NCBI GenBank assembly: GCA_024529925.1
Contig: JAFEUB010000069.1
Coordinates: 1,418,501-1,482,500 of the forward strand
Direction: 5' to 3'
Length of the DNA stretch: 64,000 nucleotides
Source of the DNA: Ophthalmolycus amberensis
Taxonomy: Eukaryota; Chordata; Actinopteri; Perciformes; Zoarcidae
Numbering within the stretch: the first letter of the stretch is position 1; each line of letters starts with the position of its first letter. Both the position numbers and the translations under genes were made by a program. A model generated the notes under the pieces. That model worked only from the letters and a program-made list of their open reading frames with translations. It did not search any database and was not told where the DNA came from. Below, piece by piece: positions 36,476-49,717 of the stretch.

Positions 36476-37304
36476 GAGAACAGGGCCTTTTTCATAGCCA
36501 CTACATCTGCAGGACACATGTTCAGTAACGTACATTTGTCTGAGCGTCTGTGCTCCATGAATTAGTGTGTGTCAGTTTAAAAGAAAGATGTCTGGGCCTC
36601 TATCTGCTGATGGTGAAAGTATGTTTTTTCTGATGTCTTGAACATTATTTCTTGTTACCAAAGGCTAATCTGTCTCCCTCAGTTTGATTCATGCCTTTTT
36701 AGAGCCAATGGACGGATTTAAAGCCAAACCAGGCCGCTGCAGACCCCGGGGCAGAGATTGATGCGATCAGCTCTGTTCATACTCAGAATAAACCTGTCGT
36801 GATCTGCGGCTTTGCGGACACTTTAGAGGCCAGATCCAGGCTCCACAAGTGGCGTTGTGACAGTCGCATACCTGAAAGGTCACAACGGCCATGGCTCATC
36901 AACTGAACCGTTGAGCAGATCCCTTAGTTTCTAAGAGTTCATCTGGTTTGGTTAGATTAGATTGAACAGATGAGTAGGAAGGATTTTACTGGAAGGTTAT
37001 CTTTTGTCGCATGCAATGGGGAGGCAAACAGTTGAAATATGATGTTCATGCTACAAAATAATCTGCCAGGAATGTACAGTTGCGTGGAGATAAAAGTGGA
37101 GCCAGGTTAATAAACTTCTTTGAGTCAGCCCTCTGCGCTGGCAGGAGCCTCATTCAAATGAACGACAGTCGTGTTTTTCACTCAGAATTACGGCCGGCCT
37201 CTAACTGAACACAGTGACTTCATGACTTTGTAGTCCGGTAGTTGATAACTGCAGTCAGACACAGATTTCACATTTAAATGTCGTATCAGCGTCGGCTAGT
37301 ACTC

Positions 37305-37495
37305 CCGTTCCATCCCGGGCTGGACAGCCCTTCTGTGTGGAGTTTGCATGTTCTCCCCGTGCATCGTGGGTAATCTCCAGGTTCTCCGGCTTCCTCCTCC
37401 GGCTAAAGTTCAAAGTTCTATGAGGATTCTAAAGTTCCCGTAGGTGTGAATGTCTATCTCTCTGTGCCCGGCGACAGTCTGGCGTCCTTGGTGTA
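37305..37495 (+). mobile_element. SINE-like teleost repeat fragment ('gtttgcatgttctccccgtg')
   Basis: It has the diagnostic 'tgtgtggagtttgcatgttc' followed by 'tccccgtgc' at 37334-37362, then 'gttctccggcttcctcctcc', 'taaagttcccgtaggtgtga' and 'ctgtgcccggcgacagtctg'. The order matches a widespread teleost interspersed repeat with a tRNA-like head. The head and the 3' tail are missing or degraded. Confidence 0.65.
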
Positions 37496-37752
37496 CGTAT
37501 ATTCATATGTTCAGTTTGTGTTGAAACTCAACTTGGATTGTGTTGCCTCCCTGGGTGTTTCTATTATTTTGTTCCATTACATCAATGAGGGAAAAACCTC
37601 TTCATGTATCTGTATCTGATCGACGTGAAACCTATCTGAGTTTAGTTGCGCCGCGGTAGCGAAATAGATGTGTAAATGTTTCTAATCGTGACAAAAACCT
37701 TGAAATCCCCAATTCTACGTTAAAACCTGCCAGGGTGGTACAGCACCAGGTT

Positions 37753-37765
37753 TGACCTTTGACCT
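37753..37765 (-). promoter_or_regulatory. Perfect DR1 nuclear-receptor motif
   Basis: The minus strand reads AGGTCAAAGGTCA, the ideal direct repeat with 1-bp spacing bound by HNF4, COUP-TF and RXR heterodimers. The motif is seen directly; its use in vivo is inference. Confidence 0.45.
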
Positions 37766-38108
37766 TTGAGTTGATGGAGTTCAGGTAATTACAAAAAGCT
37801 TTCGGGCGGTCTTGATTACTCCTGCTGGGACCAGTTACAGATGAGTCGTGACACACAGTAACACGGGGATCTTGTTGTTGGAGCATGTTTAGAGCAAGTG
37901 GTAAGAGGTGAGGGGAAGAGAGAGAGTGTGTGTGTGTGTGTGTTGGGGGGCGTCTACAGATCAGGACTAATCGGTAGGATCAGCCGCAGTGAATAGAGTC
38001 GTCGTTATTCTGAATTGGCCAGGATATGTGGTGATATGACAGAGAGCGAGGGTTTAAATCCCTCAGCCGGCATTGTTGGGCCGTCTATACAAGCTGGCTT
38101 TTCTCCTC

Positions 38109-38177
38109 ACTCACACACACACACACACACACACCAGTATGAGAGCAAGGATGAGCATTGATGATAAATGTATAATC

Positions 38178-38212
<35 letters not shown>
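38109..38212. repeat. Pair of (CA)n arrays
   Basis: Arrays at about 38109-38134 and 38179-38212, separated by about 45 bp of unique sequence. Confidence 0.93.
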
Positions 38213-38213
<1 letters not shown>

Positions 38214-41200
38214 ATTAAACCCAGTGGATTACAGTTTGGGGAATTACGGCAGGGATTTCTGTTGTCTCTCTTTCTGTCTTGCTCTTTCCTCTCCTCCTCC
38301 TCGTCTTTTACTGCCCTCGCTTGTCAACAGCCCCACTTGGCCCGGGCTGCCAATCCCAAAGCTTTGATGAGGCGGTGTCAGCTATTTGTTTGGCCGAGCA
38401 CAAATGGATCTCTGAATAGAAAGAGTGTATGAGAAAGAGAGAGGGAGAAAGCTGAAGGAGACGGAGCCGCCCTGGCATGTGATAATATTGAGAAATAATC
38501 TGCCACCTTCTTCCTCCTTCCTCCTTCTTTCTGTTGTCTCTCTCACAGGTCTGTCTCTCTCTCTCTCCATTCTTAACTCTGTCTCTCGCCCTTTATCTCT
38601 CAAACACAGACTGTGCCAGAGTCTGCTTGCAGCTGATTACCGGTGTAATCACTCACATTTTAGATGATCTGATAGGAGAAAAGGCCTACAAATCATCTTA
38701 ACACCCCCCTGAACTCCCGCTGAAGACGATGGCCAACAACAACTACTTTATTTTTGTCCTCAATATTTAGTGGGCCAGAACATTCCCTCAGAAAACCCCA
38801 GTTAAAACAATGCCCGGGTAAGCCCATTCTGCCAATATCCGCTGCTTATTTCAGTGTAATGTAAGCCCTGGATTTGCCAGTGTAAGTAGATTGGAGCACA
38901 ATGTAAGTACAAGCGGAGTTGATGTAGCTAACTTTGTACTAAGTGGCAGCTTGCTGTGTCTTAGCGAGCGCTGCTCTCGTGCCTTTGGAGAGTTCGTCGA
39001 GTGGTCTGTAACAAACTGGCTGCAACAGCAAGGACGACGTACCTGTAGGTTTGTTTACTGCTGATTGTGTTTTCATATCGGGAGCAAACGGTTCTCATAA
39101 GTGGAAAAACTTTTTTTTTTTTTTTTTCAGTTTTGTTAAACACCCCCTTAAACGTTTAACTGTTTATTGTGAAAACTTTTTTCCTAATCGTTAAGTTGTG
39201 ATTAAAGTATTTTCATTTGTACAGTATGTCACTGGTCCGCTGAGGTTCGGCAGTTATTTAACTGGGTTCGTTAAATAGTTGTTTGGCAAAAGCCAGAATC
39301 ACTTTGCAGCTGATTGAATCGGTCTTTAAGCAAGAAAGAGCGATTTCCTTTTCAAAACACGGTGCTGCTCATAACGAAATCCCCATCATCTAGAAAAGTA
39401 TGAACAGGCCATTTAATCTCTAACTGTAGCGGTTCAGTTGAATGTTCATGAATAGAACCAAGATGCCCCCTCCATATAACATCACTGTTCCCCTCCAGTA
39501 TTCAAAGTCATGTTTTTACTCCAGTAGTTAGATTAAGGTGTATACATGAGTCCAATATCCTTTAATAATGCGACTAGAATGGAGCGTCAGTAATGATCAG
39601 AACAAGCTCAGCACATAGCAAATTGAATTGTTTTTATTGAGTTCTTACTGGAGAAATTGCCCGCCATGTAAACGCAATCACTGCTCTGTAAGCACCACAG
39701 TTTTTCTTTTTTATGTTTATATATATATGTGTGTGTGTGTGTGTGAGTGTGTGTGTTGCAGCTTGGGAACTGTTAATGACACATGACTGGGTCCCCTAGC
39801 AGCAGGCCGGGAGCCCTAAGGGGCCAGTGGTGGGGCTGGTGGGACGGGCGTAACAGCGGTCTCGGGGCACCAATAGATGGCCAGATGAACCAGCAGGGCC
39901 CCCTTTCTTTTATTCATTCCCCCAGTGGACCCCTCCAACAGGTCCTGGACGTGAGGCCCGCTCACATTAGGTCCAGGATGGTATTATACAACGTTTATTT
40001 TTGTGTAGAACATTTAGTTGAAATAATTGTTATAATAGAGCACGTGAAACACGTTTAAGGTAAGGGCTGGAAGTGTTTGAACGGTTTGTCATTGACTGAT
40101 GAGGCTCAAGTTGGGCAAAAAAATGCCAGATATGGTTTTGTATGCTACTGTCAACAACAAAATGATGTGTGTGTGCATCATACAAGTCCTGTGACATACT
40201 TATATCCTCTTAATGAGGGGGGTGTGTGTGTGTCCAGGGGTGATAATCCTGTCTCCCGTCTGCAGAGCCCCAGTGAAACCCCTGCTAAGCCACTTCATTC
40301 ACTTTGATCCAGTTTTGGGGGATAATAGTAATTTCCCATAAGGCCGTTGATCAATGATTTCTTTTCAGCGCTGATGTAATTAGTGGGTTTTAAGGCAGTT
40401 TTCGGCCCTATCTGACTGTGTTTTAAATAAAGATCAATATCAGCCCCCAAAGAGGCTTACATGAACATACGAGCACAAACTGGGAAATGTGTGTGTGTGT
40501 GCGTGTAGTAGTAGTAGTTATATAAACACAAATCTATGATAATGAACAGTCACAACAATTAGAATCCTCTCCTAAACAATTCCAGCTCTTATGCATAATT
40601 CATCAAATGAATATATAGATCTGGGATTATCATATTAACAAAGGGTTGTTTTATTAATTAACTTGATTAAGTGTTTAGCTTGAGAAGAGTGGCTTGATTT
40701 CAAATGGTCAAATGACTAAAACAAACCATTGTTGGTGTCCTCACTGATGATGGAGTGCTTTTAACTCTATAAATGAGTTAAACCTTGATTTTGTAACATT
40801 ACAGACCTCGCAGCCAGTGAGAGGAACTGCAGCCAAGCTGTATTACATAAAGGATTGCTGTATCACATGTTGGCCGTTAGACACACATCGTAGCATTGAT
40901 ATTGGTGGGTGTCAGAGGTTGAGGTAATTAACTTGGGTTGTGGACTGTGATGCAACGGGGGAAAAAACATAGCTCCAATGTCTCATTACGAATGATAACG
41001 ATACGTCTGAATATGGCTGACTCTGCTCAGCATCGCACAGAGTGTATTTAAATGACCGTATCGCCTTTGTGCTGCGGTTTGCTGGGCTCACTGTCAGACA
41101 CCCGTGTTCACACGACTTAACAGTTTCCTGGTACACTTTTAAAAGACTTTTAAAAGACTTGTCCAATGTGAATTACATAACAGACCTGTGTGTGTGTGTG

Positions 41201-41599
41201 TGTGTGTGTGTCTGCTGTGTTTAGGCACGTACCTCCATTAAGGCTCTAACTAGAAGCACAATGGCCAAGCATTAGGTTGATTGCTTTCATTGGTGCTGAG
41301 TACATGTTCAATAAGATATTCAGGGTTTAAAAACTGTGCAGCGTGTAGCAAAGGAAGACGTAAAGTGTTTTTAATTAGATATTCGTCACTGAGTTTTGCA
41401 TTGTTGTCAAAACGTCACCAGCTGTCTGCAATTTGTTAGGAAGAGATTCATCTATTGGCCCTCAATTTTTAATGGATGTAGTTTGGAAGACCGTTTTTAA
41501 ATTGAACACAATACGATGTTAAAGTCAACTAAGATGTTGGATGCCAGAAATGATCGTGCCAAAAAAGATTTGGTGAAATACTTTGGCAGACTTTCGGAC

Positions 41600-41795
41600 T
41601 TCAACTAATGATTTTCATTGTCAAATAATCTACTGTGTACATTCTCTATTAATTAGGTGTTTCGTCTACAAAATGTCAGACAGTGAAAACTGTAATAAAA
41701 GCCCAAAGGTGTCATCTGCACAAAGGAATCCTCGCATTCGAGAAGCCGGAGTCAGGAAATGTTTTCTATTCCTCCCAAAATAAAGTGATTGAAAT
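41600..41795 (+). mobile_element. AT-rich MITE-like repeat, copy 5 (partial)
   Basis: It contains 'acttcaactaatgattttca', then 'caaataatctactg', 'gtctacaaaatgtcagacag' and 'gcccaaaggtgtcatctgca'. These follow the family order (terminus, TAAT segment, AAAATGTCAGA, CCCAAAGGTG.CATCT). Confidence 0.5.
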
Positions 41796-43449
41796 GTTAA
41801 AAGGTTATTGCACAACCCTCATGAGAGATGTCGTTATTTTAGACTTGAGGGATGATTCACTCAGATTAGACGTGTGTATTCCCTCTCGACACCTCCCTGA
41901 CAGCGGCCGTGTGGTCATTACTACCGACTCGTAGCCTTGTCTCTCATTTACCTGACTTTCTTTTGAACTAAGCCCGTCCTGCAGGGCTTCCACGCTTGCG
42001 CCTGAAATTACCAGCAGACCCTCTGCCGAAGCCCAACCAGGTAGTCATTACTGGAAGAGCCTTCAAGTTTTTCACTCTTTTGAAGTGTGTCAGTACTTAG
42101 AGAGATAACAATGCCAGTGCCCTTTAACCTTCCCTGGACTTCCCTGGTTCCGTTTGGCTGACCGATTTTTAAAGTTGCTCACTGGTCTGGTTACAGCGAG
42201 GGGATGAAGCATGGCATTGAGTAGTTTCAAATGGAAGCAAACTAAGCCTATATGCAAACAAAACCCAAGGAATTAGGGGAACTAAGCTGGCCTGTTCACA
42301 GTAACTCCTCGGCCAACGCCGACACACCGAAGACGGGAGAGCGAGGGAGAGGATGAAGGGAGTGAAAGAGTGAGGCTCTCCGAATTCTCATGAAGGGCCT
42401 GTTCTTTTAATTGTGTTGAACGAAACAACAGGGGCTAAGTAATGGGGTTTTAAAGCGAAGCACATTTGGATAGATTGTGTAACGCCCTGTGTGGGTGTGA
42501 GGCGGAGAGCAGAGAGGAAAGAGAGGGAGAGAGAGACACAGAGGGCGAGTGGGCGGCATTGTGTGGCAAGAACAAAAGGCGAAAGTTGGCAAACGGAGAC
42601 ACCCACTGAAAAGCCTGGAACCAAACTGGCCGGCTAATTACTGACATGCATTGTCAAGGAGGAGGAAAAACAACAAAACCAGGATAAAGATTAATTTTAT
42701 ACCTCATCCTCCTCGCTCTCAGACTCACAGAAACAAATCCTGTAAATTGAAATAGCAAAAAAAAAAAAACGAACCGAAGGCAAGCAGATAGAAGGTAGAA
42801 GGGATCACAGGGATAAAGCGATGGGAGTGTAACAGTACAAAGCAGTGGCAGGAAAGCTTCCTTTATTCTGTCAATCCCTCTAAAACACACACTATAGACC
42901 GGTCTTTACGTTGCTTAGTGGTCTCCTCCGAGACTCTCCCGAAGAAAAGTAAAGAGTTTGAGAAGAGGCCTGTTTGTGAAATGAAATGGGAAACATAAAT
43001 ACGGCCGGGGATGCACATACAGTTGCTGCCGGTGTTCATACTTTTAGGTCGGTTTTGTGAGGGAAGTCTCAAATGGTGGCAAAGGTTGCCGAAATGTCCA
43101 GAATAATATATAAAGGCTGCAGATGGAAAACCCAGAGGTCAAGCTCTTGAGTGGGTTGTAATGTAGCGATATGTTGAAGAATAATTTATAAAGAGATAAG
43201 AGAGGAAAGGTGGGGATGAGTGCTCGGGTTATTAATATTTGTGTGTTTCACAGAGAATGCTAACGTCTCCTGACATGTTTGTTCTGCATCCAGCTCTCTC
43301 CGACTTTGGTCTGCAGCTTCTCTCCTTTGCTCCTCTTTTCATTTCTCTGTTCTATTTTGACAAGTATTTCAAAAAAATCACTTGTCATCCCCAAACTACG
43401 CCAGGACGGGTTTCTTCTCCCCCCCCCCCCTTTTTTTTTATTGCCATGG

Positions 43450-43645
43450 AGGTTTCACAAGCGTTCATCTGCGATTTGGAGATGAAAGGGATGGAATCAT
43501 CCCGATTCCTGCCCTGCCACTGAGCCGCTCAAACTCCCTGACAAAGCTGTCAGGCTCCATTTTGGCTCCAACTGCCGGAGTAAACTTGCTCTGCCATTTA
43601 CAATCAACAAGAGGCAGCGCAAAGTCCCGCTCTAGCCCGTGTCAG
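43450..43645. promoter_or_regulatory. Candidate conserved non-coding element
   Basis: Unique block with 'ggaatcatcccgattcctgc', 'ctgacaaagctgtcaggctc' and 'ttacaatcaacaagaggcag'. The segment CTGACAaagcTGTCAG at about 43538-43553 is an inverted pair of TGTCA sites. Confidence 0.36.
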
Positions 43646-43680
43646 AACCCTCCAACTGCTTCACAGTATGTCTGGCTGCT

Positions 43681-43686
<6 letters not shown>

Positions 43687-43713
<27 letters not shown>
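43687..43713. repeat. (TA)n microsatellite
   Basis: Uninterrupted TA repeat. Confidence 0.95.
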
Positions 43714-43714
<1 letters not shown>

Positions 43715-44424
43715 TTATTTACTTTCTTTCTGTCTTTTGACTTTTGAGTGTCCAGCATCCACGCACACAAGTAATATATGGATTTTTAATACTGTGAGGA
43801 GGTTGATTTGAAATTCTTGGTAGTAATTATAGCTTTTTTGTATGTGAATGGTTTACCTGCTAATTAGCTCTTGGAAGATAAACATCTAATCCAAATCTTA
43901 GACAGCTGCAAGTGTAGGCAGATCTTAACGTGCATCTTCATGATATCGTAAGGCTGCGGATACATCCTGTTTTGGGCTCAAAACTTGAAGTGTTGCTCCT
44001 CTGGGTGTGGAGCGGTACCTCTCGCCTTGATTGTCATTGTGCGAAAATAAGGGCCAGATTATTAATAATTTGAATCATCCTTTAAATCTTTGCGTCATTT
44101 AAATACTGCGAATTCTTCTTCTACGTCACAGTCCACTGAGTGTCTCTGAGGACACAGGGAGGTTTGCGAGGGACAGCACATAGCAGAGAGAGACAGAGGG
44201 AGAGAGAGGGAGAGAGAGGGAGGATGCTTGGCTGCTCTCCAGCAGTGGTGCTCCTGGTGTGAGAGAGGAAGAGTCTCCATTCTCTGGCTGGGCTTTCATG
44301 TTGAGACGCCCAGGAGAGAATGAAAGAGAGAGAGATGCACAGAGGTGAGAGGGTGCAATGGGATGTTTAAAGGGGGGGGGGGACATTTATAAGCTTTTCT
44401 TCAGGTTTTCCAACAGGCTTTGAA

Positions 44425-44745
44425 ATAGAGCTGCAAGGATTCATTTAATCAATCAATTGACAGGAATATGACTCTGCAATTATTTTTGATGATTGAATAT
44501 TTGTTTAGTCTGTTTCCAGCTTCTCAAATGTGAGGATTTAAAGTCAAACATGATGAAATATCTTTGGGTTTCAGACCGTTGGTCGGACAAAGTAAAGCAT
44601 CTGAAAATGTCACCTTGGGCTCTAAGAAACTATAACAGGCATTCGTCACTTTTTTTTGGCCATTTTTAAATGCTCGATCAATTTATCGAGGAAATAATTG
44701 GCAGACTAATATATAAAGAAAATATAGATTTGTTGCAGCTGAAAC
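44425..44745 (-). mobile_element. AT-rich MITE-like repeat, copy 6 (near full length)
   Basis: Both ends are visible: 'agagctgcaaggattcattt' on the left and 'gatttgttgcagctgaaac' on the right, inverted with respect to each other. Inside are 'gtttccagcttctcaaatgt', 'gaaatatctttgggtttcag' and 'caccttgggctctaagaaac'. At about 320 bp it is the best copy for defining the family in this genome. Confidence 0.7.
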
Positions 44746-45044
44746 GGTGAAATTAATTTATTATCATCATGTACATTCAAAGGAATGTTTTACCCCTTCA
44801 CGCAATAATCAGAGCACTAGATTGCAGGGATTATGTCTACAAATCTACCTGAGAGAATGATTAGCTGGAGTTAAAGACCTGGTGTAAGTCCACTTCTTAT
44901 GCAACCATATCACATCAGGAACGTCTGATTTGTGTGTGTGTGTGTGTGTGTTTGGAAGCTCGGCGGTCGATGCTCCTCCACCGTGGTCCCTTCCATTGCT
45001 TTGAAATAAAACCATTTTTATTAACTTGATTATTTCCCCGTTAC

Positions 45045-45305
45045 CCACTGAAACGGACGCCTCGCCGTCACAAAGCGCACACGCTTCACCTGTCCCGCTT
45101 CTCCTGCCACGCTCAGCCCAGCCCGTACCGTCAGGCTCAGCCGGGCTCAGCGTGGCCCGGCTCGGCTTGGAATGAAACGGCGCCTCCATAATCTCTGTGC
45201 CGGCATGTTAATTTTCAAGTCAAAGGGGCAGCTCCCTTTTCATCACGGCGGAGGCTGTGGAATATTCAGCGCGCTGCAGATGTTCATGAATAATGTCTGT
45301 GGCCA
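45045..45305. promoter_or_regulatory. CpG-rich block plus candidate conserved element
   Basis: 45045-45195 is CpG-rich with 'ggctcagc' repeats. 45195-45305 is unique ('gccggcatgttaattttcaa', 'gcgcgctgcagatgttcatg', 'aataatgtctgtggcc'). A short CpG-rich regulatory element or cryptic promoter is possible. Confidence 0.33.
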
Positions 45306-45439
45306 AACCCCTGGCTGAGGCTGGGGGAGGAGGGATAGAGGGATGAGGGAGAGGAGGAGGAGGAGGAGGGGGGAAGGGGGGAGGTAGTGAGGCCAGATGA
45401 ATTACACGTAGGGGGGATCTGACAGGCGGTGTGGAGCTT

Positions 45440-45700
45440 TGTGATCATTCCAAAGTTCTAATAATCTCTCTCACCTTCTCCATCTCCCCAGTAATGAAAG
45501 AGAATAGGTGATTGCACCCCGGGCTATGTTCCCGCGTAATGACTCCTCCAAAGGCACAGAGCCGCCAAGGAAAAATGAACTTTGAATGAGCGTTGAATTG
45601 GCTCTGACAGAGTGATAGACCGTGACACCGATTCTGTAGCAAAACAGACGTAGTGCTAATTGATTATCAATATTTTAAGCAAAGTGATGAAAATAAGCAT
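45440..45700. promoter_or_regulatory. Candidate conserved non-coding element
   Basis: 'cccgcgtaatgactcctcca', 'gaactttgaatgagcgttga' and 'gtgctaattgattatcaata' in 260 bp of repeat-free sequence. Confidence 0.38.
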
Positions 45701-46411
45701 TAAGAGATGAGAAAGAGGGAAGACAGACGGGAGTGCTCAATGCTACCTTTGAGGGGGGGGAGCTGTCATTTGTACGATTCCCCCCCCCCCCCCTCGTGCT
45801 TCTTCTCCTCCTGGTGCCACTCTCAGCCTGCCCTCTTCCTCTCTTCGTGCATCCCGTCTTTCTGTTTTCCTTCATCACTCCTCGTGAGCTGACACTCTAG
45901 TGTTAATTGCCAAATATGTCCCTGAACTTGTATTCATTTTGTAATGCTTTGCTTTATTTATTCCTTTCCTCCCCTGCATCTGATGTTCTGTCTGAACCTT
46001 GTTATCAGGGCCCTGCGTTCATCACCTTGTCTCTCAGAGTGCGCTGCACTATGTTCAAATACATTGTCGGCAATGCCGCGCTGCGTCTCAACAGTTTGTA
46101 GAAATATATCAAACATGATGAATACAGTCTTTTGGGTTAAGTATTTCAGGCCCGTGAAAGCATTTGTGAAGTCCACACCAAAGAGCAGGCAGGGACCACC
46201 AAGTCTGTGTGTCTATTCTGCAGTGTGTGTTTGTTCCTGTAATGTGGTCAGCAGTGCTGAGCCCTATTGACGCTGCCAGGGTCCCGGCTCTCCTGCCTTT
46301 CTTTTCTAAGTGGCCGCCCTCCTGAACCTCCTTGTGTCAGCACTGCGATTAGCGGCTCCAGTTTACCTTTCATGTGCGGGGGTCCTGATAGACTTAGCCC
46401 CATCTACCCCC

Positions 46412-46439
46412 CACACCACCACCACCACCACCACCACAA
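46412..46439. repeat. (CAC)n trinucleotide repeat
   Basis: About eight units. A (CA)n array follows at about 46584-46609. Confidence 0.93.
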
Positions 46440-47147
46440 CACCAACACACACATGATACACACACTCAGTGGTGTGCCATCACAATGGCATCCAACAGGC
46501 TTTCAGCGGGGGAACCAGAGCCTATTCGCCACCATTCAACAACACGCTCAAGTGCATCCAGTCTGAAACAGATGAGCAGACAGACACACACACACACACA
46601 CACACACACTCGGCCAGCATATTTTTGCACAGAAATTGCAGCACATATATATTTCATTCTAACAAGGATCGCACGGTTTGATTATTGCGGCCTTAAATTT
46701 GAGTGACTTTTCTCTAAAATAATGACAGGTGCAATATTCTTTAAAATTTTGGAATTACTCACCAATAATTATTTTATTTAAATAGCTATAGGAAGTTAAA
46801 TAAATATCATACAGAAAGTATTTTGGGTATGTCTGTTGTCAGCACCTTTAAATAGTTACTTTACTACCACAACTTTCCTTTTTTGGCTATCAGGGAACGC
46901 TTGTGTTTGATCTGTGAACGTTTACTTAAATTTGTCTTTTTCAATATTTATCCAAAATGGAGTAGGCTAAATCTGCCTTGATCCTTGCAGTCATGAGGAC
47001 ACGTTATCATATGACTAACGGAATGTAAGCACTGATTACTTCAGGTATGTCGCGTCACGTGTGGCCCGATAATGTACAACCCGTCCCTGTGGTGTTGGGT
47101 GGAATGTTACACTGGACTATAATCAGCTCCTGTACAGGAGACGTATA

Positions 47148-47252
47148 TGGTGGGGGAGTTTTTCCTGTACTGATCTGAGGGTCCCGGGACAGAGGATGTG
47201 GCTGATTTGTGATATTGGGCTGTGCTAAATACACTGAATTGAATTGAATTGG
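47148..47252 (+). mobile_element. 3'-terminal fragment of the same LINE family, opposite orientation
   Basis: It reads 'gagtttttcctgtactgat', 'gagggtcccgggacagagga' and 'tttgtgatattgggctgtgc', then a TGAAT repeat tail at 47234-47251. The reverse complement of 48830-48965 gives the same blocks in the same order. About 30 bp found in the larger copy (the 'aagccctctgaggc' part) is deleted here. Confidence 0.75.
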
Positions 47253-48210
47253 TGGGACCACTGGGGCACCTTGATGGAGAAAAGCCAGCTTAACTGTGAA
47301 CTCTCATGTGCAGAGGCAAAGCAAGCGGTACTCACTTCATTTTGCAAGGAGCGACGTGAGACGTGAAGCATCAGAGAGAGCGGAGCGACAGCTGCTGGAG
47401 AGATCTCAGCTTTGGTGGCAATGAAGGGTGTGTGACCTTATGTTCTTCTGTTGTTACACTGGTGGCTTTATTCCCTACGAGCCTGCGCCTTCCAGTCATA
47501 AAGTCAGAGAAAAGAGGCTCTCTCCCTTTAGCCTGTGTGTCCGCAGCTCTTCATTTGGCTAAATATCCCTGTTTAGGTTTTTCAAAACAATAAATAACAT
47601 TCCAAATACAATACATATTGTCTAAATTGATGTCTTCAAACATTTAGCAACAAGTTGAAGCTACAACAATTGACTGTGGTTTGTGTACCACCTCAAAATA
47701 TCCAATGGCCAAATGTGTGCTGAACCTATTTTTAGCTTCCTTCAAGGGATTTGTCTGTAAATGGGGTTTCTCTAGCACCTAGCACACAAACGTGTTCCGA
47801 GGTTGCAAGATAGAGAAGGATGCAAGGAAGCAGGTGAGTGCCTAAAAATATAAATCGAGGGGCACAAGAAAGAGACGGTGGCATGTGGAGACATGACGGG
47901 GTTGAAGTTGAGGGCGAGATGTCGTTCAGAGGCCCCGAGATGCTTAATATTTCACCATGTGATCCCTGCATTATGGATTTGGTCTCTCTTGTGCACTTAG
48001 CCGCTCATATCAATGAAGTTCTCATGTCAGAACTTTTGTATTCATCTAAAAGGTAGCATTCTCTCACCGACCAATAAAATAACTGTACTTTTGCTGCTAA
48101 CACATTAAACATTGAATATCTTCTAATCTACGTTATGATACTTCCAGGTTGAACTTTGTGGTACCGTGTGGCTGCATTATAGCGGCTTTGTTGTTGGCTT
48201 TACCCCTCAG

Positions 48211-48368
<158 letters not shown>

Positions 48369-48612
48369 TGCTCTTATGCGAATATTTGGACATTCATGTG
48401 TGTTCCTCAGGTGTTTTTAAGTGTGCGTGTGTGTGCAAAGCCCATGGCAGTGCATGGTCCTCAGAGTAACCTCCCCTTTTTTTTGATCTCCCTGACCGCT
48501 GGAGGCCTCTGCTCCTCCCCACCTTTTCTGAATCCTCCTATCCGGCCCAGGGTCCAGGTCCTCCAACTCTCTGAACATCTTTCTGCCCTTGGGTCTAAAG
48601 GGTAGGTGGGGT

Positions 48613-48632
48613 GGGGGGGGGGGGGGGGGGGG
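48613..48632. repeat. Poly(G) run
   Basis: Twenty consecutive G just upstream of the LINE tail. Confidence 0.93.
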
Positions 48633-49079
48633 TGCTGGGCCCGAGCCACCCACATGCATCACGAAGACCCCACTGCTCAGCTGTTAATGCCCCCACATGA
48701 AACCTGTTCTCAACCTCAGACATCCTATGCAAAGGTTTTTGCCCAAAGGAAATAAGAACCCGGACCCCGGTGTGTTGTGCGGTGCAGAGGGGTTTGGAAC
48801 GTGCAGCTGAGGATTATTGTATTCAATTCAATTCAATTCAATTAATTTTTGTACAGCCCAAAATCACAAATTACAAATTTGCCTCAGAGGGCTTTACAAT
48901 ATGTACACATTTGACATCCTCTTGTCCCGAGACCCTCACATCAGAACAGGAAAAACTCACCAAAAACCCTTTAACGGGGAGGAAAGAGGAAGAAACCTGT
49001 GGGAGAGCAATAGAGGAGGGATCCCTCTCCCAGGATGGACAGAAGTGCAATGATGTCATGTGTAGAACAGGATAGTGAA

Positions 49080-49600
49080 TTACAACACATTCAATGTAAT
49101 TACAGCACATTCAATGTATGACACAACCACGACAGGAGGCAACACCTGGTCCAGGTATAACCCGGATACACAGGAACCTGTGAGGCGAGAAAGCACAGAG
49201 ACTCTGGTGAAGAAGCAGGTCAATAATGTGCATTAATGGTATCGGTAATATGAAATAGTAATGTGAGTAATAATAAAAGTGATATTAGCAGTTGGAGTCA
49301 GCAGGGTCCATGGTAGGAGGAAGGACCAGGGTCCAGATGAAACCATGCTCCATGGAAACCTGTGAGGAGAGGAAGCACAAGGACTCCGGGGAAGAGACAA
49401 AATCAGTACTGTGCATTAATGGTATCGGTAATAGTGATTAATAATGTTAATAATGAAGATCGTAGTAGGTGTCAGCAGGGCCATGGCTGGTTGAAGAACC
49501 AGTGTCCAGATAAAACTGCGGTCATCCTGTGAGGCGAGAAAGCACAAATACTCCGGGGAAGAAGTAAAGTTAGTAATGAGCATTAATGGGACATCAATGC
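49080..49600 (-). repeat. Three imperfect ~170-180-bp tandem units in the LINE 3' region
   Basis: The motif 'cctgtgaggcgagaaagcac' or a close variant starts near 49176, 49358 and 49525. Each time it is followed by 'act(c/ct)(c/t)gg(g/t)gaagaag' and then a 'cattaatgg' segment. Spacings are 182 and 167 bp. Confidence 0.8.
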
Positions 49601-49717
49601 ATACAGACGGAGGTGAAGAAGAGGAGGAGAGAGGTGCTCAGTGTAAGGAAGTCCCCCTGTAGTTTTTGCCTATACCAGTTTGTCCATGGGCCGGTCCAAG
49701 GCAAGCCAGAGCCAGCC

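Noticed and set aside
38048..38064. tRNA B-box-like GGTTTAAATCCC
   Set aside because: No A-box or cloverleaf-forming arms upstream; not a tRNA gene.
39783..40058. Gly/Pro-rich 91-codon frame that looks exon-like at its start
   Set aside because: No acceptor in phase, no family resemblance, and RSRC1 has no missing residues between the flanking exons.
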